62,377 bases of DNA, taken from positions 1-62,377 of the forward strand of contig NZ_BJLQ01000001.1 in NCBI RefSeq assembly GCF_006538725.1. Direction: 5' to 3'. The DNA comes from Cellulomonas gelida. GTDB lineage: Bacteria; Actinomycetota; Actinomycetes; Actinomycetales; Cellulomonadaceae. Made by a program: the position numbers and the translations under genes. This document shows, piece after piece, positions 46,222 to 54,556 of the stretch. The stretch's first letter is position 1; the number at the start of each line of letters is the position of its first letter. Under the pieces are notes generated by a model. It saw only the letters and a list, made by a program, of their open reading frames with translations, was not told the origin of the DNA and searched no databases.

Positions 46222-46707
46222 TCAGCTCGTGACCGGGTGCACCGCGCCGCCCGTGACCCGCACGAGCTCCTCGAACGTCGTCGGGAACACCGTGTGCGGC
46301 GTCCCGCCCGCGGCCCAGATCTGCGCGTACTGCGCGAGCGACTCGTCGACGACGGTCTCCAGCGGCGCGGGGTGACCGAGCGGAGCGACGCCGCCGATCG
46401 CCTGACCCGTGGCGGACCGCACCTGCTCGGGCGTGGCGCGCTCGAGCGACGAGCGTCCGAGCCGCCGCGCGAGCGCCGCGGTGTCGACCCGGTGCCGACC
46501 GCTCGTCAGCACCAGCAGGGCGCGCCCGTCCGCCCAGAACACCAGGCTGTTCGCGATCTGCCCGACGAGGCAACCGAGCGCCGCAGCGGCCTCCGCGGCC
46601 GTGCGCGCCGAGTCGGGCAGCTCGACGACGTCGCCCACCACCCCGGCGTCCTCGAGCGCCCGGGCGACGACCTGGGACCGGGCGGGCAGCGAAGGTGTCG
46701 ACGTCAC
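46222..46707 (-). CDS. YbaK/EbsC-type aminoacyl-tRNA deacylase domain protein
   Basis: This 161-residue protein belongs to the YbaK/ProRS-INS editing family, which hydrolyses misacylated tRNA such as Cys-tRNA-Pro. Family segments include LVGQIANSLVFWADGRALLVLTSG (the variable position of the usual Lys is within VGQIANS), then ATGQAIGGVAPLGHP and TTFEELVRVTGG. GTG 46707 is preceded by CAGGAT at 6 nt. Which tRNA is edited cannot be inferred. Confidence 0.88.
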   Translation of the reverse strand: MTSTPSLPARSQVVARALEDAGVVGDVVELPDSARTAAEAAAALGCLVGQIANSLVFWADGRALLVLTSGRHRVDTAALARRLGRSSLERATPEQVRSATGQAIGGVAPLGHPAPLETVVDESLAQYAQIWAAGGTPHTVFPTTFEELVRVTGGAVHPVTS

Positions 46708-46742
46708 GGCGTCATCCTGCCGCACGTCGTGCGTACGACGTG

Positions 46743-47741
46743 TCACCCGTCCTCTCGTGGTGTCGGCGGCGCGGCGGACGGCTCCGAGGGGCGCCGGCGA
46801 GGCTTGAGCCGCACGTGGGGGAGGTCGGGCGCGGGGATCCGCTCGTCGCCGTGACCTGCGACCACGCCGAACCGCTTGGCCCGCGACGGCGACTCCCAGT
46901 CCGCGCGAGCCTCGGCGACCTGCGCGTGGTCGCGGCCGACGAAGTTCCACCACATGACGAGGTCGTGCGCGAACGGCTCGCCGCCGATCACGAGGACGCG
47001 CGCACCGTCGTCGGACTCGAGCCTGACGTCCGGGCGGCCGTCACCCAGGAAGAGCAGCGGCCCCGGCCCGCACGGCTCGCCCGCGACCCGCGCCGCGCCG
47101 CGCAGGACGAGCACCGCGTGCTCGAACGTGGCGTCGAGCGGCAGGTCGACCGCTGCACCGGCCTCGAGCGCGACGTCGGCGCCGACGAGCGGGGTGTGCA
47201 CGACCGCAGGCGATCGGACCCCGTCGATCTGCCCGACCATCACCGTCGCCGCGACGCCGGGCGCGGTCCAGACCGGCAGGTCGACCACCTGCTGGAACGC
47301 GGGAGCCCCGGTCGCGGGGCCGTCGGGCAGCGCGACCCACAGCTGCACGGCGTGCACCCGGGGGCTCTGGCCGATCGAGAGCTCGGAGTGGGCGACGCCC
47401 CGGCCGGCGGTCATGAGGTTGAGCTGACCGGGCCGCACGAGCACGTCCGAGCCGACGCTGTCCCGGTGGTGGATCTCGCCCTCGATCGGCCAGGTGACCG
47501 TCTGCAGCCCCGTGTGGGGGTGGGGGAGCACGCGCATCTGCACGTCCTGCGGGCCGAACTCGTCGAGGAAGCACCACGCGCCGACCGTCGGAAGAGCGCG
47601 TTGCGGCAGGGTCCGCCGGACGTTCATGTTCCGGATGCCGCCCAGTGGCACGTCGCGCGCCTCGTGGCGCTCCAGGAGCGGGCCGCTCCTGCCGTGGCCG
47701 ACGCACAGCTCGGGAGTGGGGCGCGTCTCCAGGTTGGTCAT
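46743..47741 (-). CDS. pirin family protein
   Basis: Pirins are bicupin proteins; some are quercetin dioxygenases and others regulators. The 332-residue protein has the metal motif HPHTGLQTVTW near residue 75, HHRDSVGSDV and TAGRGVAHSE in the first cupin, and the second cupin at roughly 185-290. It ends in a basic Pro-rich tail of 40 residues (PHVRLKPRRRPSE). ATG 47741 was chosen since CACAGT lies 7 nt upstream; a GTG at 47750 would fall inside this -10. It is divergent from the sigma factor gene. Confidence 0.9.
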   Translation of the reverse strand: MTNLETRPTPELCVGHGRSGPLLERHEARDVPLGGIRNMNVRRTLPQRALPTVGAWCFLDEFGPQDVQMRVLPHPHTGLQTVTWPIEGEIHHRDSVGSDVLVRPGQLNLMTAGRGVAHSELSIGQSPRVHAVQLWVALPDGPATGAPAFQQVVDLPVWTAPGVAATVMVGQIDGVRSPAVVHTPLVGADVALEAGAAVDLPLDATFEHAVLVLRGAARVAGEPCGPGPLLFLGDGRPDVRLESDDGARVLVIGGEPFAHDLVMWWNFVGRDHAQVAEARADWESPSRAKRFGVVAGHGDERIPAPDLPHVRLKPRRRPSEPSAAPPTPREDG

Positions 47742-47854
47742 GACCCCCACTGTGGCACCCCGCGCGCCTGATCACCCCACCCCCGCACCTCGTGCGGGGA
47801 CGGTCGACGTGGACCTCACGTCTGCGGGACGTGCGGCGTCTGCACACTGTGAGG

Positions 47855-48340
47855 ATGCAGCGACCGTTCGACGACGTGGTCCGCGAGCACGGCGCGACCG
47901 TGCTGCGGGTCTGTCGTGCGGTCGTCGGCCCGCACGACGCGGACGACGCCTGGGCGGAGACGTTCGTGGCAGCGCTGCGTGCGTGGCCCGCACTGGACGA
48001 GGGCGCGAACGTCGAGGCGTGGCTGGTGACGATCGCGCACCGCAAGGCGATCGACTCCTGGCGCGCGACGCGTCGCCGGGCGGTCCCCGTCGGCGAGCTG
48101 CCGCAGGTCGCGGTCGGGGACGGCGCGCGCGACCTCGACCTCTGGGGTGCGCTCGCGCAGCTCCCGGACCGGCAGCGCCACGCCGTCGCGCTGCACCACC
48201 TGGGCGGCCTTCCGTACGCCGATGTGGCCGAGGTGATGGGCGGCACAGCCGTCGCGGCGCGGCGGGCTGCGGCCGACGGAGTCTCCGCGCTGCGGCGATC
48301 GTCCGCGCGCTGGGCCGCCGACGAGGGAGGGTTGTCATGA
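47855..48340 (+). CDS. sigma-70 family (ECF-like) RNA polymerase sigma factor
   Basis: The 161-residue protein has region 2 (ATVLRVCRAVVGPHDADDAWAETFVAALRAW) and region 4 (LPDRQRHAVALHHLGGLPYADVAEVMGG with the recognition helix after it). No anti-sigma gene is nearby; the stop overlaps ogt as ATGA. Small sigma factors paired with ogt occur in other actinobacteria and suggest control linked to alkylation. CACACT at 47843-47848, 6 nt before the ATG, fits a leaderless start. Confidence 0.87.
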   Translation: MQRPFDDVVREHGATVLRVCRAVVGPHDADDAWAETFVAALRAWPALDEGANVEAWLVTIAHRKAIDSWRATRRRAVPVGELPQVAVGDGARDLDLWGALAQLPDRQRHAVALHHLGGLPYADVAEVMGGTAVAARRAAADGVSALRRSSARWAADEGGLS

Positions 48341-49029
48341 CGAGGAACGACAACGGCGCCACCGTGGGCACCGGCACCGGCGTCGGGATCGGGACGGACC
48401 CCGCGCTGGCCGAGGCCTTCGCGCCCGTGCCCGACGACACGCTCGGCCGACTGCGGGCCCTGCTCGCCGAGCGGGCGGAGCACGCCGACCTGCTGGACGT
48501 CGCGTACCGGACGCTCGACGGCCCGCTCGGCACGCTGCTGCTGGCGGCGACGCCGGTCGGGCTCGTCCGCATCGCGTTCGAGGTCCAGGACCACGAGGCG
48601 GTGCTGGCCGACCTCGCCGTCCGCGTGAGCCCGCGCGTGCTGGCCGCGCCACGCCGCCTGGACGAGGTGGCGCGCGAGGTCGACGAGTACCTCACGGGTC
48701 GACGCCACCGGTTCGACCTGGCGCTGGACCTCCGCCTCGCGCGCGGGTTCCGGCGTGCGGTCGTGGAGCACCTGACGGACATCGGCTACGGCCGCACGGC
48801 GAGCTACGCGCAGGTCGCGGCGGCGGCGGGCAGCCCGCGCGCCGTGCGGGCGGTCGGCACGGCGTGCGCGCTCAACCCCGTGCCGATCGTGCTGCCGTGC
48901 CACCGCGTCGTGCGCTCGGACGGCACACCCGGCCAGTACGCGGGCGGTGCTGCGGCGAAGGCGGCGCTCCTGGCGCTCGAGGCCGGCCCGGCCCACGACG
49001 GGGCAGACCGGGCCGGACGACCGGCGTAG
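48337..49029 (+). CDS. ogt: methylated-DNA-protein-cysteine methyltransferase
   Basis: Ogt removes alkyl groups from O6-alkylguanine to its own cysteine. The active site PCHRVV lies at residues ~190-195 (VLPCHRVVRSDG), and the DNA-binding segment VGTACALNPVPI precedes it. The N-terminal 40 residues are a Gly/Thr repeat-rich stretch, so the protein is longer (230 aa) than the usual 170. It is translationally coupled to the sigma factor. Confidence 0.94.
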   Translation: MTRNDNGATVGTGTGVGIGTDPALAEAFAPVPDDTLGRLRALLAERAEHADLLDVAYRTLDGPLGTLLLAATPVGLVRIAFEVQDHEAVLADLAVRVSPRVLAAPRRLDEVAREVDEYLTGRRHRFDLALDLRLARGFRRAVVEHLTDIGYGRTASYAQVAAAAGSPRAVRAVGTACALNPVPIVLPCHRVVRSDGTPGQYAGGAAAKAALLALEAGPAHDGADRAGRPA

Positions 49030-49041
49030 CGTCGAGGCATG
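49027..49041 (+). promoter_or_regulatory. leaderless promoter embedded in the ogt stop
   Basis: TAGCGT at 49027-49032 begins with the ogt stop codon TAG and is followed by 6 nt and the ATG of the DUF2277 gene. The stop and the -10 element share bases. Confidence 0.5.
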
Positions 49042-49395
49042 TGCCGGAACATCACCACGTTGCGCGGCCTCGAGCCGCCCGCGAGCGACGCCGAGATCGA
49101 GGCCGCCGCCGTCCAGTACGTACGCAAGGTGACCGGGGTGCGCACGTTGTCACCCGCGACGCGTGAGCCGTTCGAGGCCGCCGTGCGGGCCGTGGTCGCC
49201 GCGACCGCCGCCGTGCTCGCGGACCTGCCCGAGCGCCGCGTCGTCCCGACGACGGTGCCGCCGCTGCGGCGCCCCGAGGTACAGGCGAGGATCGCGGCCC
49301 GCATGGCGGAGCGCGAGGCGCACGAGCGCGCCCACGAGCTCGGTCACGCGCACGCGCACGACGAGCACGGGCGCATGGTCACCGCGGACGACTGA
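49039..49395 (+). CDS. DUF2277 family protein with histidine-rich tail
   Basis: The N terminus MCRNITTLRGLEPPASDAEI and the VQYVRKVTG segment match DUF2277, small proteins of unknown function. The 118-residue form here ends in HERAHELGHAHAHDEHG, seven His in 17 residues, which would bind nickel, zinc or copper. The core of the family lacks that tail. It stands alone after ogt. Confidence 0.88.
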   Translation: MCRNITTLRGLEPPASDAEIEAAAVQYVRKVTGVRTLSPATREPFEAAVRAVVAATAAVLADLPERRVVPTTVPPLRRPEVQARIAARMAEREAHERAHELGHAHAHDEHGRMVTADD

Positions 49396-49419
49396 TCGCG
49401 CGCCCGGGGTCCGGCGGGG

Positions 49420-49716
49420 TCAGTCCTCGTCGGAGCCGGCGGAGAGCGGCCAGGAGACCAGGCGCGGGATGCCGTCAGGGGCGACCGCCGCGAGCGCCAG
49501 AAAGCGTGCCTCGGCACGGTGCAGGCGGATGTGCTCGTCGAGCGACCACGTCGGGCCGTTCGTCAGGCGCATGCCGCACGCGCACGCGATCGTCACGCGC
49601 CCGTCGGGGTCGCTGTGCACCACGCCGACGGTGGTGTGGTCGGTGAAGGCCTGTACCTTCGCGCGCCGCATCTGGGCGCTGACCGCCTCGGGCGCGCTGT
49701 GCTCGTCAGATGTCAC
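49420..49716 (-). CDS. hypothetical protein coupled to mqo
   Basis: Not a recognised family. The 98-residue protein has a central CACGMRLTNGPTW segment that could bind metal with a following His pair (DEHIRLHR), then an Ala-rich end. GTG 49716 overlaps the mqo stop as GTGA, so it is translated with malate:quinone oxidoreductase and may assist it or respond to the same signals. Confidence 0.68.
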   Translation of the reverse strand: MTSDEHSAPEAVSAQMRRAKVQAFTDHTTVGVVHSDPDGRVTIACACGMRLTNGPTWSLDEHIRLHRAEARFLALAAVAPDGIPRLVSWPLSAGSDED

Positions 49717-51215
49717 GCTGAATGATCGGCCGAGAACGCCTCGTCGACCAAGCGGTCGAGCTCGAACGACTCGTCCCACGTACCCCCGCCGAGGCTCGGC
49801 ATCATCTGGCGCAGCGCAGGACGCCACTGCTCGACGCGGTCGGCGAAGCACCGTTCGAGCAGGTCGACCATCGTGGCGACCGCCGTCGACGCGCCCGGGG
49901 AGGCGCCGAGCAGGCCCGCGATCGAGCCGTCGGCCGACGTGACGAGCTCGGTGCCGAACTCGAGCACCCCGCCGCCCTTGCCCTTCTTGATGACCTGCAC
50001 GCGCTGACCCGCGGTGATCAGCTCCCAGTCGCGCTCGCGCGCGGTCGGCACGAACTGCCGCAGGGTGCGCAAGCGCGCGGTGCGCGACGCCGTGACCTCG
50101 CTGATGAGGTACCTGAGCAGGTCGAGGTTGCGCACGCCGACGGCAATCATCGGCACGACGTTGCCCGGGCGGATGGACCTGACGAGGTCGAGCCACGAGC
50201 CGTGCTTGAGGAACTTCATGCTCCAGCCCGCGTACGGACCGAACATGAGCGCGGTCTCGCCGTCGACCACGCGCATGTCGAGGTGCGGGACCGACATCGG
50301 CGGGGCACCGATCTCGGCGCGGCCGTAGACCTTGGCGTGGTGCTCACGCACCACCGCGGGGTTCGTCGTGCGCAGGAACTGTCCGCTGATCGGGAAGCCG
50401 CCGTAGCCCTTGGCCTCCGGGATGCCGGACTTCTGCAGCAGGCCGAGCGCGCCGCCGCCCGCGCCGATGAAGACGAACCGTGCGGTGAGCGTGCGGGAGC
50501 GCGTGTGGCCGTTCCAGCGGCGGTCGCGGACCGTCACGCGCCACGTGCCGTCCTTGCGGCGACGCAGCCGCGTGACCTCGGACTCGAGGTGCAGCGCGGC
50601 GCCGCGACGCACGACGTCATGGATCATCGAGTGCGTGAGGGCGCCGAAGTCGACGTCCGTGCCGGCGGCCGCGCGCGTCGCCGCGATCGGCTCGTCGGTG
50701 TCGCGGTCCTCGACGAGCAGCGGCGCCCAGGCGCGGATCTGCTCGGGGTCGGTGCTGAACTCGAGGTCGGAGAACAGCGGGTGCCGGCTCAGCGCCTCGT
50801 AGCGGCGGCGCAGGTACTCGACGCCCTCGGCGCCTCGCACGAAGGTCATGTGCGGCGTGGGGGAGACGAACCCGGTGCCCCCGGTCAGTCGGCCCTGGCC
50901 CGCGAGGTGGTGCCACAGCTCGCGCGAGAGCTCGAACTGCTCGTTGATCGTCACGGCCTTGGTGATGTCGACCGAGCCGTCGGCCCGCTGCGGCGTGTAG
51001 TTGAGCTCGCACAGGGCGGCGTGGCCGGTGCCGGCGTTGTTCCAGGGGTTCGAGCTCTCCTGGGCGAGCCCGTCGCGGCGCTCGTGGATCTCGATGCGCC
51101 ACGTCGGCTCGAGCGTGCTGAGGAGGCTCGCGAGCGTCGCGCTCATGACGCCGCCGCCGATGAGGAGCACGTCCACGTCGGTTCCGGCCTGAAGGTTCCG
51201 GTCCACTGAAGGCAC
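49713..51215 (-). CDS. mqo: malate:quinone oxidoreductase
   Basis: Mqo oxidises malate to oxaloacetate and passes electrons to the quinone pool, an FAD enzyme on the membrane face. The FAD motif VLLIGGGVMSATLASLL opens the 500-residue protein, then WNNAGTGHAALCELNYTP and GGTGFVSPTPHM, FIGAGGGALGLLQ and TALMFGPYAGW. GTG 51215 is 7 nt after TACGAT, so it is probably leaderless; the frame is open to 51425 but that part is not conserved. Confidence 0.95.
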   Translation of the reverse strand: MPSVDRNLQAGTDVDVLLIGGGVMSATLASLLSTLEPTWRIEIHERRDGLAQESSNPWNNAGTGHAALCELNYTPQRADGSVDITKAVTINEQFELSRELWHHLAGQGRLTGGTGFVSPTPHMTFVRGAEGVEYLRRRYEALSRHPLFSDLEFSTDPEQIRAWAPLLVEDRDTDEPIAATRAAAGTDVDFGALTHSMIHDVVRRGAALHLESEVTRLRRRKDGTWRVTVRDRRWNGHTRSRTLTARFVFIGAGGGALGLLQKSGIPEAKGYGGFPISGQFLRTTNPAVVREHHAKVYGRAEIGAPPMSVPHLDMRVVDGETALMFGPYAGWSMKFLKHGSWLDLVRSIRPGNVVPMIAVGVRNLDLLRYLISEVTASRTARLRTLRQFVPTARERDWELITAGQRVQVIKKGKGGGVLEFGTELVTSADGSIAGLLGASPGASTAVATMVDLLERCFADRVEQWRPALRQMMPSLGGGTWDESFELDRLVDEAFSADHSA

Positions 51216-51228
51216 GTCAGAGATCGTA
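51213..51228 (-). promoter_or_regulatory. candidate leaderless promoter of mqo
   Basis: On the minus strand TACGAT (51228-51223) is followed by CTCTGAC and the GTG at 51215. No Shine-Dalgarno sequence is present. Confidence 0.5.
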
Positions 51229-51391
51229 AGTTGACGTCGAGAATCTCCATCACGAGGCACTTGTGACGTTGCCGACACTGTGACTTTGGTCTCTGTCGCC
51301 GGGCGTTCGACGCGAGCGGGGGCGCTCGTCGGCCTGGTGCGTTGCCACGGGGGGCGTGCGCGCGGCGAGCCGGGAGGGTAGAACGAGACCC

Positions 51392-51598
51392 ATGACGCGC
51401 GACCGAGACCTGGTGTCCGACCCATCGGCGGAACGCATCGCCGAGCGGACGCCCGACGACGCCCTGCTCGCCGCCGCCGACGCCCGCTCCGGCGGGGACG
51501 CAGCCCGGGCGCCGCGCTCGCTCACCGCGACCGAGCTGGTGGCCGACGACGAGCCCATCTCGAGCAACGACGAGTGGGACGACCCCGACAGGCTCTGA
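51392..51598 (+). CDS. small acidic hypothetical protein
   Basis: Sixty-eight residues, rich in Asp/Glu/Ala, with the ending DDEPISSNDEWDDPDRL and no recognised domain. Probably disordered. TAGAAC at 51379-51384, 7 nt before the ATG, is an imperfect leaderless promoter. It is divergent from mqo. Confidence 0.6.
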   Translation: MTRDRDLVSDPSAERIAERTPDDALLAAADARSGGDAARAPRSLTATELVADDEPISSNDEWDDPDRL

Positions 51599-51653
51599 CG
51601 CACCCGGCCCCTGACGGTCCCGCGCCCGACGACGGATCCCGCGCGCGACCCGG

Positions 51654-52892
51654 TCAGTCGAGCGTGACGCCCGCCGCCTGCACGGCGCGCAGCAGCGCGT
51701 AGCCGTCCGCGCCCTGCAGGACGGGGATGCCCTCGTGCGCGGCGCGCTGCTCGGCGCGCACCGACTCCTGCGCGGGAGCGGGCAGCCCGTGCGCGAGCAC
51801 GTGCTCCGTGAACGTGAGCTGGCGGATGAGGACGGCGCGCACGTGCTGCGGGCTGTTGGCCGCGGCTGCCGCGAAGATCTGCGGGTCGTGCTGACCGTCG
51901 TCGCCCACGAGCACCCAGGCGATCTGCGGGAAGTCCTCGGTGAGCCGACGGAGCTGGCCGAGCTTGTGCGCGCGGCCGCTGCGGAACCACCCGGTGTTCG
52001 TCGGACCCCAGTCCGTCAGGAGCATCGGGCCGCGCGGGTAGCCGAACCGACGCAGGAACCGGCCCACCGCCGGGGCCGCGTTCCAGGCGCCCGTCGAGAG
52101 GTACACCACCGGGATCTCGGGCCGGCCGGCGATGAGCCGCGCGTACAGGCCCGCCATGCCGGGCACGGGCTCGCGCGCGTTCTCGTGCCTGACGAGCGTG
52201 TTCCACGCCGCGACGAAGATGCGCGGCAGGCGGGTCACCACGACGGTGTCGTCGATGTCGCTGACGATCCCGGAGCGGACCTCCGGCCCGACGACGTGCA
52301 CGGGGGCGACCGCGAACGCGCCGTCGGCCGCGCGCAGCTCGACGTCGTGCCACCCGGGCGCCAGGTCGCTCTCGAGCCGCACGTCGAGGTAGCCGCCGCG
52401 GTCGGTCGTCACCACGTGCGTGCGGTCGCCGACCCGGACCTCGACGTGCGCGCCCGCGACCTGCGCGGTCGCGAACGAGCGCCAACCACGCACGGCCGGT
52501 GCGGTGCTCGCACCCGCCTGCGCCGCAGCGCCCGCACCCGGCAGGTCGCGTTCTTGGACCACGGGCGCGGCCAGGAGGGTGCGGGCGAACACCCGCACCC
52601 ACCCCGGCGCGCCGTAGCCCGCGTACGGCTCGAGCCGCAGCGTCCAGCCGCGGCGACGCAGCACGGCCGCGACGCGTCGGTCGAACGCGTCCTCGAGCCG
52701 GGCGGCGGGGTGCAGCCGCGACGCCGGGTTGGTCGACCCGGGTCGCTGCGCGCCGGGCCGGACCGCCCGCAGGTCGTCCTGCTCCCGGGCGTCGGGCGTC
52801 GGGTCGGGGACGAAGGGCCGGTCCGGCGCCATGGCCCCGGACTCGTGCTCCGCCTCGCTGCGACGCCCGCCGCCGGTCGTGCCTGTGCTCAC
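51654..52892 (-). CDS. App1-like phosphatase (DUF2183)
   Basis: This has a DUF2183 domain, related to the App1 phosphatidate phosphatase: the HAD-type motif SGIVSDIDDTVVVTRL at ~210 carries the nucleophile Asp and the second Asp, VYLSTGAWNAAPA gives the Thr/Ser position, and VLVGDDGQHDPQIF the acidic motif. An N-terminal Ig-like or lipid-binding region of 190 residues precedes it. GTG 52892 overlaps dps as GTGA. The 412-aa length is typical in actinobacteria. Membrane lipid remodelling is an inference. Confidence 0.85.
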   Translation of the reverse strand: MSTGTTGGGRRSEAEHESGAMAPDRPFVPDPTPDAREQDDLRAVRPGAQRPGSTNPASRLHPAARLEDAFDRRVAAVLRRRGWTLRLEPYAGYGAPGWVRVFARTLLAAPVVQERDLPGAGAAAQAGASTAPAVRGWRSFATAQVAGAHVEVRVGDRTHVVTTDRGGYLDVRLESDLAPGWHDVELRAADGAFAVAPVHVVGPEVRSGIVSDIDDTVVVTRLPRIFVAAWNTLVRHENAREPVPGMAGLYARLIAGRPEIPVVYLSTGAWNAAPAVGRFLRRFGYPRGPMLLTDWGPTNTGWFRSGRAHKLGQLRRLTEDFPQIAWVLVGDDGQHDPQIFAAAAANSPQHVRAVLIRQLTFTEHVLAHGLPAPAQESVRAEQRAAHEGIPVLQGADGYALLRAVQAAGVTLD

Positions 52893-53473
52893 CTGGCCGC
52901 CGACGCCTTGCGTGCCGCACCGGAGGCCGCGCGGGCAGCCTGCTTCTCCGTGCTGGCGGAAGCGGTGCTCAGGGCGCCGCCCGAGGACTCCAGGTGGGCG
53001 CGCACGAACCAGTGGAACAGCTCCAGCTCGTGCAGGTGGCCCACCAGCAGGTCGTTCGTGACGGTGTCCAGGTCCTCGACGTCGTCGGCGGCCTTGCGGT
53101 GCGCGGTGATGACGCCGATGTACACCTCGTCGAGCGCACCGAGGTGCTCGTCGGTGGACGCGCGGCCGATGCTGTAGTCGTCCCACGTGCGGTTCTTCAC
53201 CAGCGCGCCCGGGGTGCCCACGGGCGCCACGCCGAGCGTCGCGATGCGCTCCGCGATGGCGTCGACCATCGCGCGCACCGCGTCGACCTGCGGGTCGATC
53301 ATCTCGTGCACCGCGATGAAGTGCGGTCCGACGACGTTCCAGTGGATGTGCTTGAGCGTCAGCGCGAGGTCGTTGAGCGAGTCGAGCCGCTCCTGGAGGA
53401 CCGCGGCGACCTGGGCACCTTCTTCAGCGGTGAGCGATGGGACGGTGTACTTCGGCAGGTCCTTGCGTGCCAT
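52889..53473 (-). CDS. dps: DNA-binding ferritin-like protein Dps
   Basis: Dps oxidises and stores iron, shields DNA from peroxide and compacts the nucleoid. The ferroxidase site residues are visible in LKHIHWNVVGPHFIAVHEMID (His, His and Asp) and in the second helix ENDERI-like AERIATLG. The C-terminal 25 residues are Lys/Ala/Arg-rich (ARAASGAARKASAAR), as in DNA-binding actinobacterial Dps. RBS CGAGGAGATCG precedes ATG 53473. It is coupled to the App1-like gene. Confidence 0.93.
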   Translation of the reverse strand: MARKDLPKYTVPSLTAEEGAQVAAVLQERLDSLNDLALTLKHIHWNVVGPHFIAVHEMIDPQVDAVRAMVDAIAERIATLGVAPVGTPGALVKNRTWDDYSIGRASTDEHLGALDEVYIGVITAHRKAADDVEDLDTVTNDLLVGHLHELELFHWFVRAHLESSGGALSTASASTEKQAARAASGAARKASAAR

Positions 53474-53641
53474 GTCGATCTCCTCGTGTCGTCACCAGTG
53501 GACGTCCGTCCCGGTCCGTGCCGGGGTGTCCACGCTGCCTCACGCCCGCGCGGTGCGCCAACGCTGGGGCAGCGGATGCATGGACCCCGGACCGAGCTCA
53601 CACACGACCATCACACGACCCCTGACCTGCGGGCCGCGAGG
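53474..53641. other. dps upstream region
   Basis: These 168 bases hold the dps promoter on the minus strand and the end of the LigD-like gene on its right. I see no clear operator or hairpin. Confidence 0.3.
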
Positions 53642-54556
53642 TCATCCTGCCAAGTCGGCGGCCGGATCGCCCGCACCGTCCGTGAACGGGTCGCCGCGTT
53701 CGTCGAGGCGCCGCGCGACGTCGTCGGGGGAGAGCTGCTCCAGGTCCGGCCCGATCTCCTCCCACCACCGGGGCGCCGCGACCCGGGGCTCGTGCCGTCC
53801 GCGCAGCGAGTAGGGCGTGATCGTCGTCTTCGCGGGGTGGTTCTGCGACCAGTCGAGCAGAACCTTGCCGGCGCGGACGTCCTTGCGCATGACCGCGACC
53901 ACGAGCCGCGGGTGCTCCTGGGCGAGAGCGTGCGCGAGGTCCCGGGCGTACTGCCGCACCTCGACCGCGGGACGGCGCCGGGGCAGCGGCGCGTAGAGCT
54001 GCATCCCCTTGCTGCCCGACGTCACCGGCACGGTCTGGCGCAGACCGTCCGCCGCGAGCCGTCGCGCGACGAGGTGGGCCACCAGTGCGCACTCGGCCAG
54101 GCCCGCACCCGTCCCCGGGTCGAGGTCGACGACGAGGCGGTCCGCGCCGCGCACCACCCCGCGCCGTGAGACCGACCACTGCGGTGTGTGCAGCTCGAGC
54201 GCGCCCGCGTTGGTCGCCCACACGAGGCCCGCGAGGTCGTCGAGGAACGGCAGGTCGAGCTCCGTGCCCTCGTCGTCGTTGCCCGGCGCTGCCGGGAGCA
54301 CGCGGTGCCGCAGCCAGGCCGGCGCGCCCCGCGGCACGTTCTTCTCGAAGAACGGCTGGCCGTCCACGCCGTCGGGGAACCTGATCCTCGTGACCGGGCG
54401 GTCCTGGAGCTGGCGCAGCAGCGCCGGCGCGACGCGTACGACGTAGTCGATGAGCTCGGCCTTCGTCGTGCCCGTGGACGGGTACAGCACCTTGTCCAGG
54501 TGCGAGACGCGCACCGCCACGCCGCCCACGTCGACGGTCTGCTTCTCGGGGCTCAT
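53642..54556 (-). CDS. LigD-type DNA polymerase/primase domain protein
   Basis: This is the archaeo-eukaryotic primase domain of LigD as a separate protein of 304 aa; it fills gaps and can add ribonucleotides in non-homologous end joining. The metal-binding DLD is at residues 144-146 (LVVDLDPGTG), then TSGSKGMQLYAPL and the third acidic site with LLDWSQNHPAKTTITPYSLRGR. It starts with TVDVGGVAVRVSHLDKVLYP, the normal beginning. ATG 54556 overlaps the ligase gene as ATGA. Confidence 0.92.
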   Translation of the reverse strand: MSPEKQTVDVGGVAVRVSHLDKVLYPSTGTTKAELIDYVVRVAPALLRQLQDRPVTRIRFPDGVDGQPFFEKNVPRGAPAWLRHRVLPAAPGNDDEGTELDLPFLDDLAGLVWATNAGALELHTPQWSVSRRGVVRGADRLVVDLDPGTGAGLAECALVAHLVARRLAADGLRQTVPVTSGSKGMQLYAPLPRRRPAVEVRQYARDLAHALAQEHPRLVVAVMRKDVRAGKVLLDWSQNHPAKTTITPYSLRGRHEPRVAAPRWWEEIGPDLEQLSPDDVARRLDERGDPFTDGAGDPAADLAG

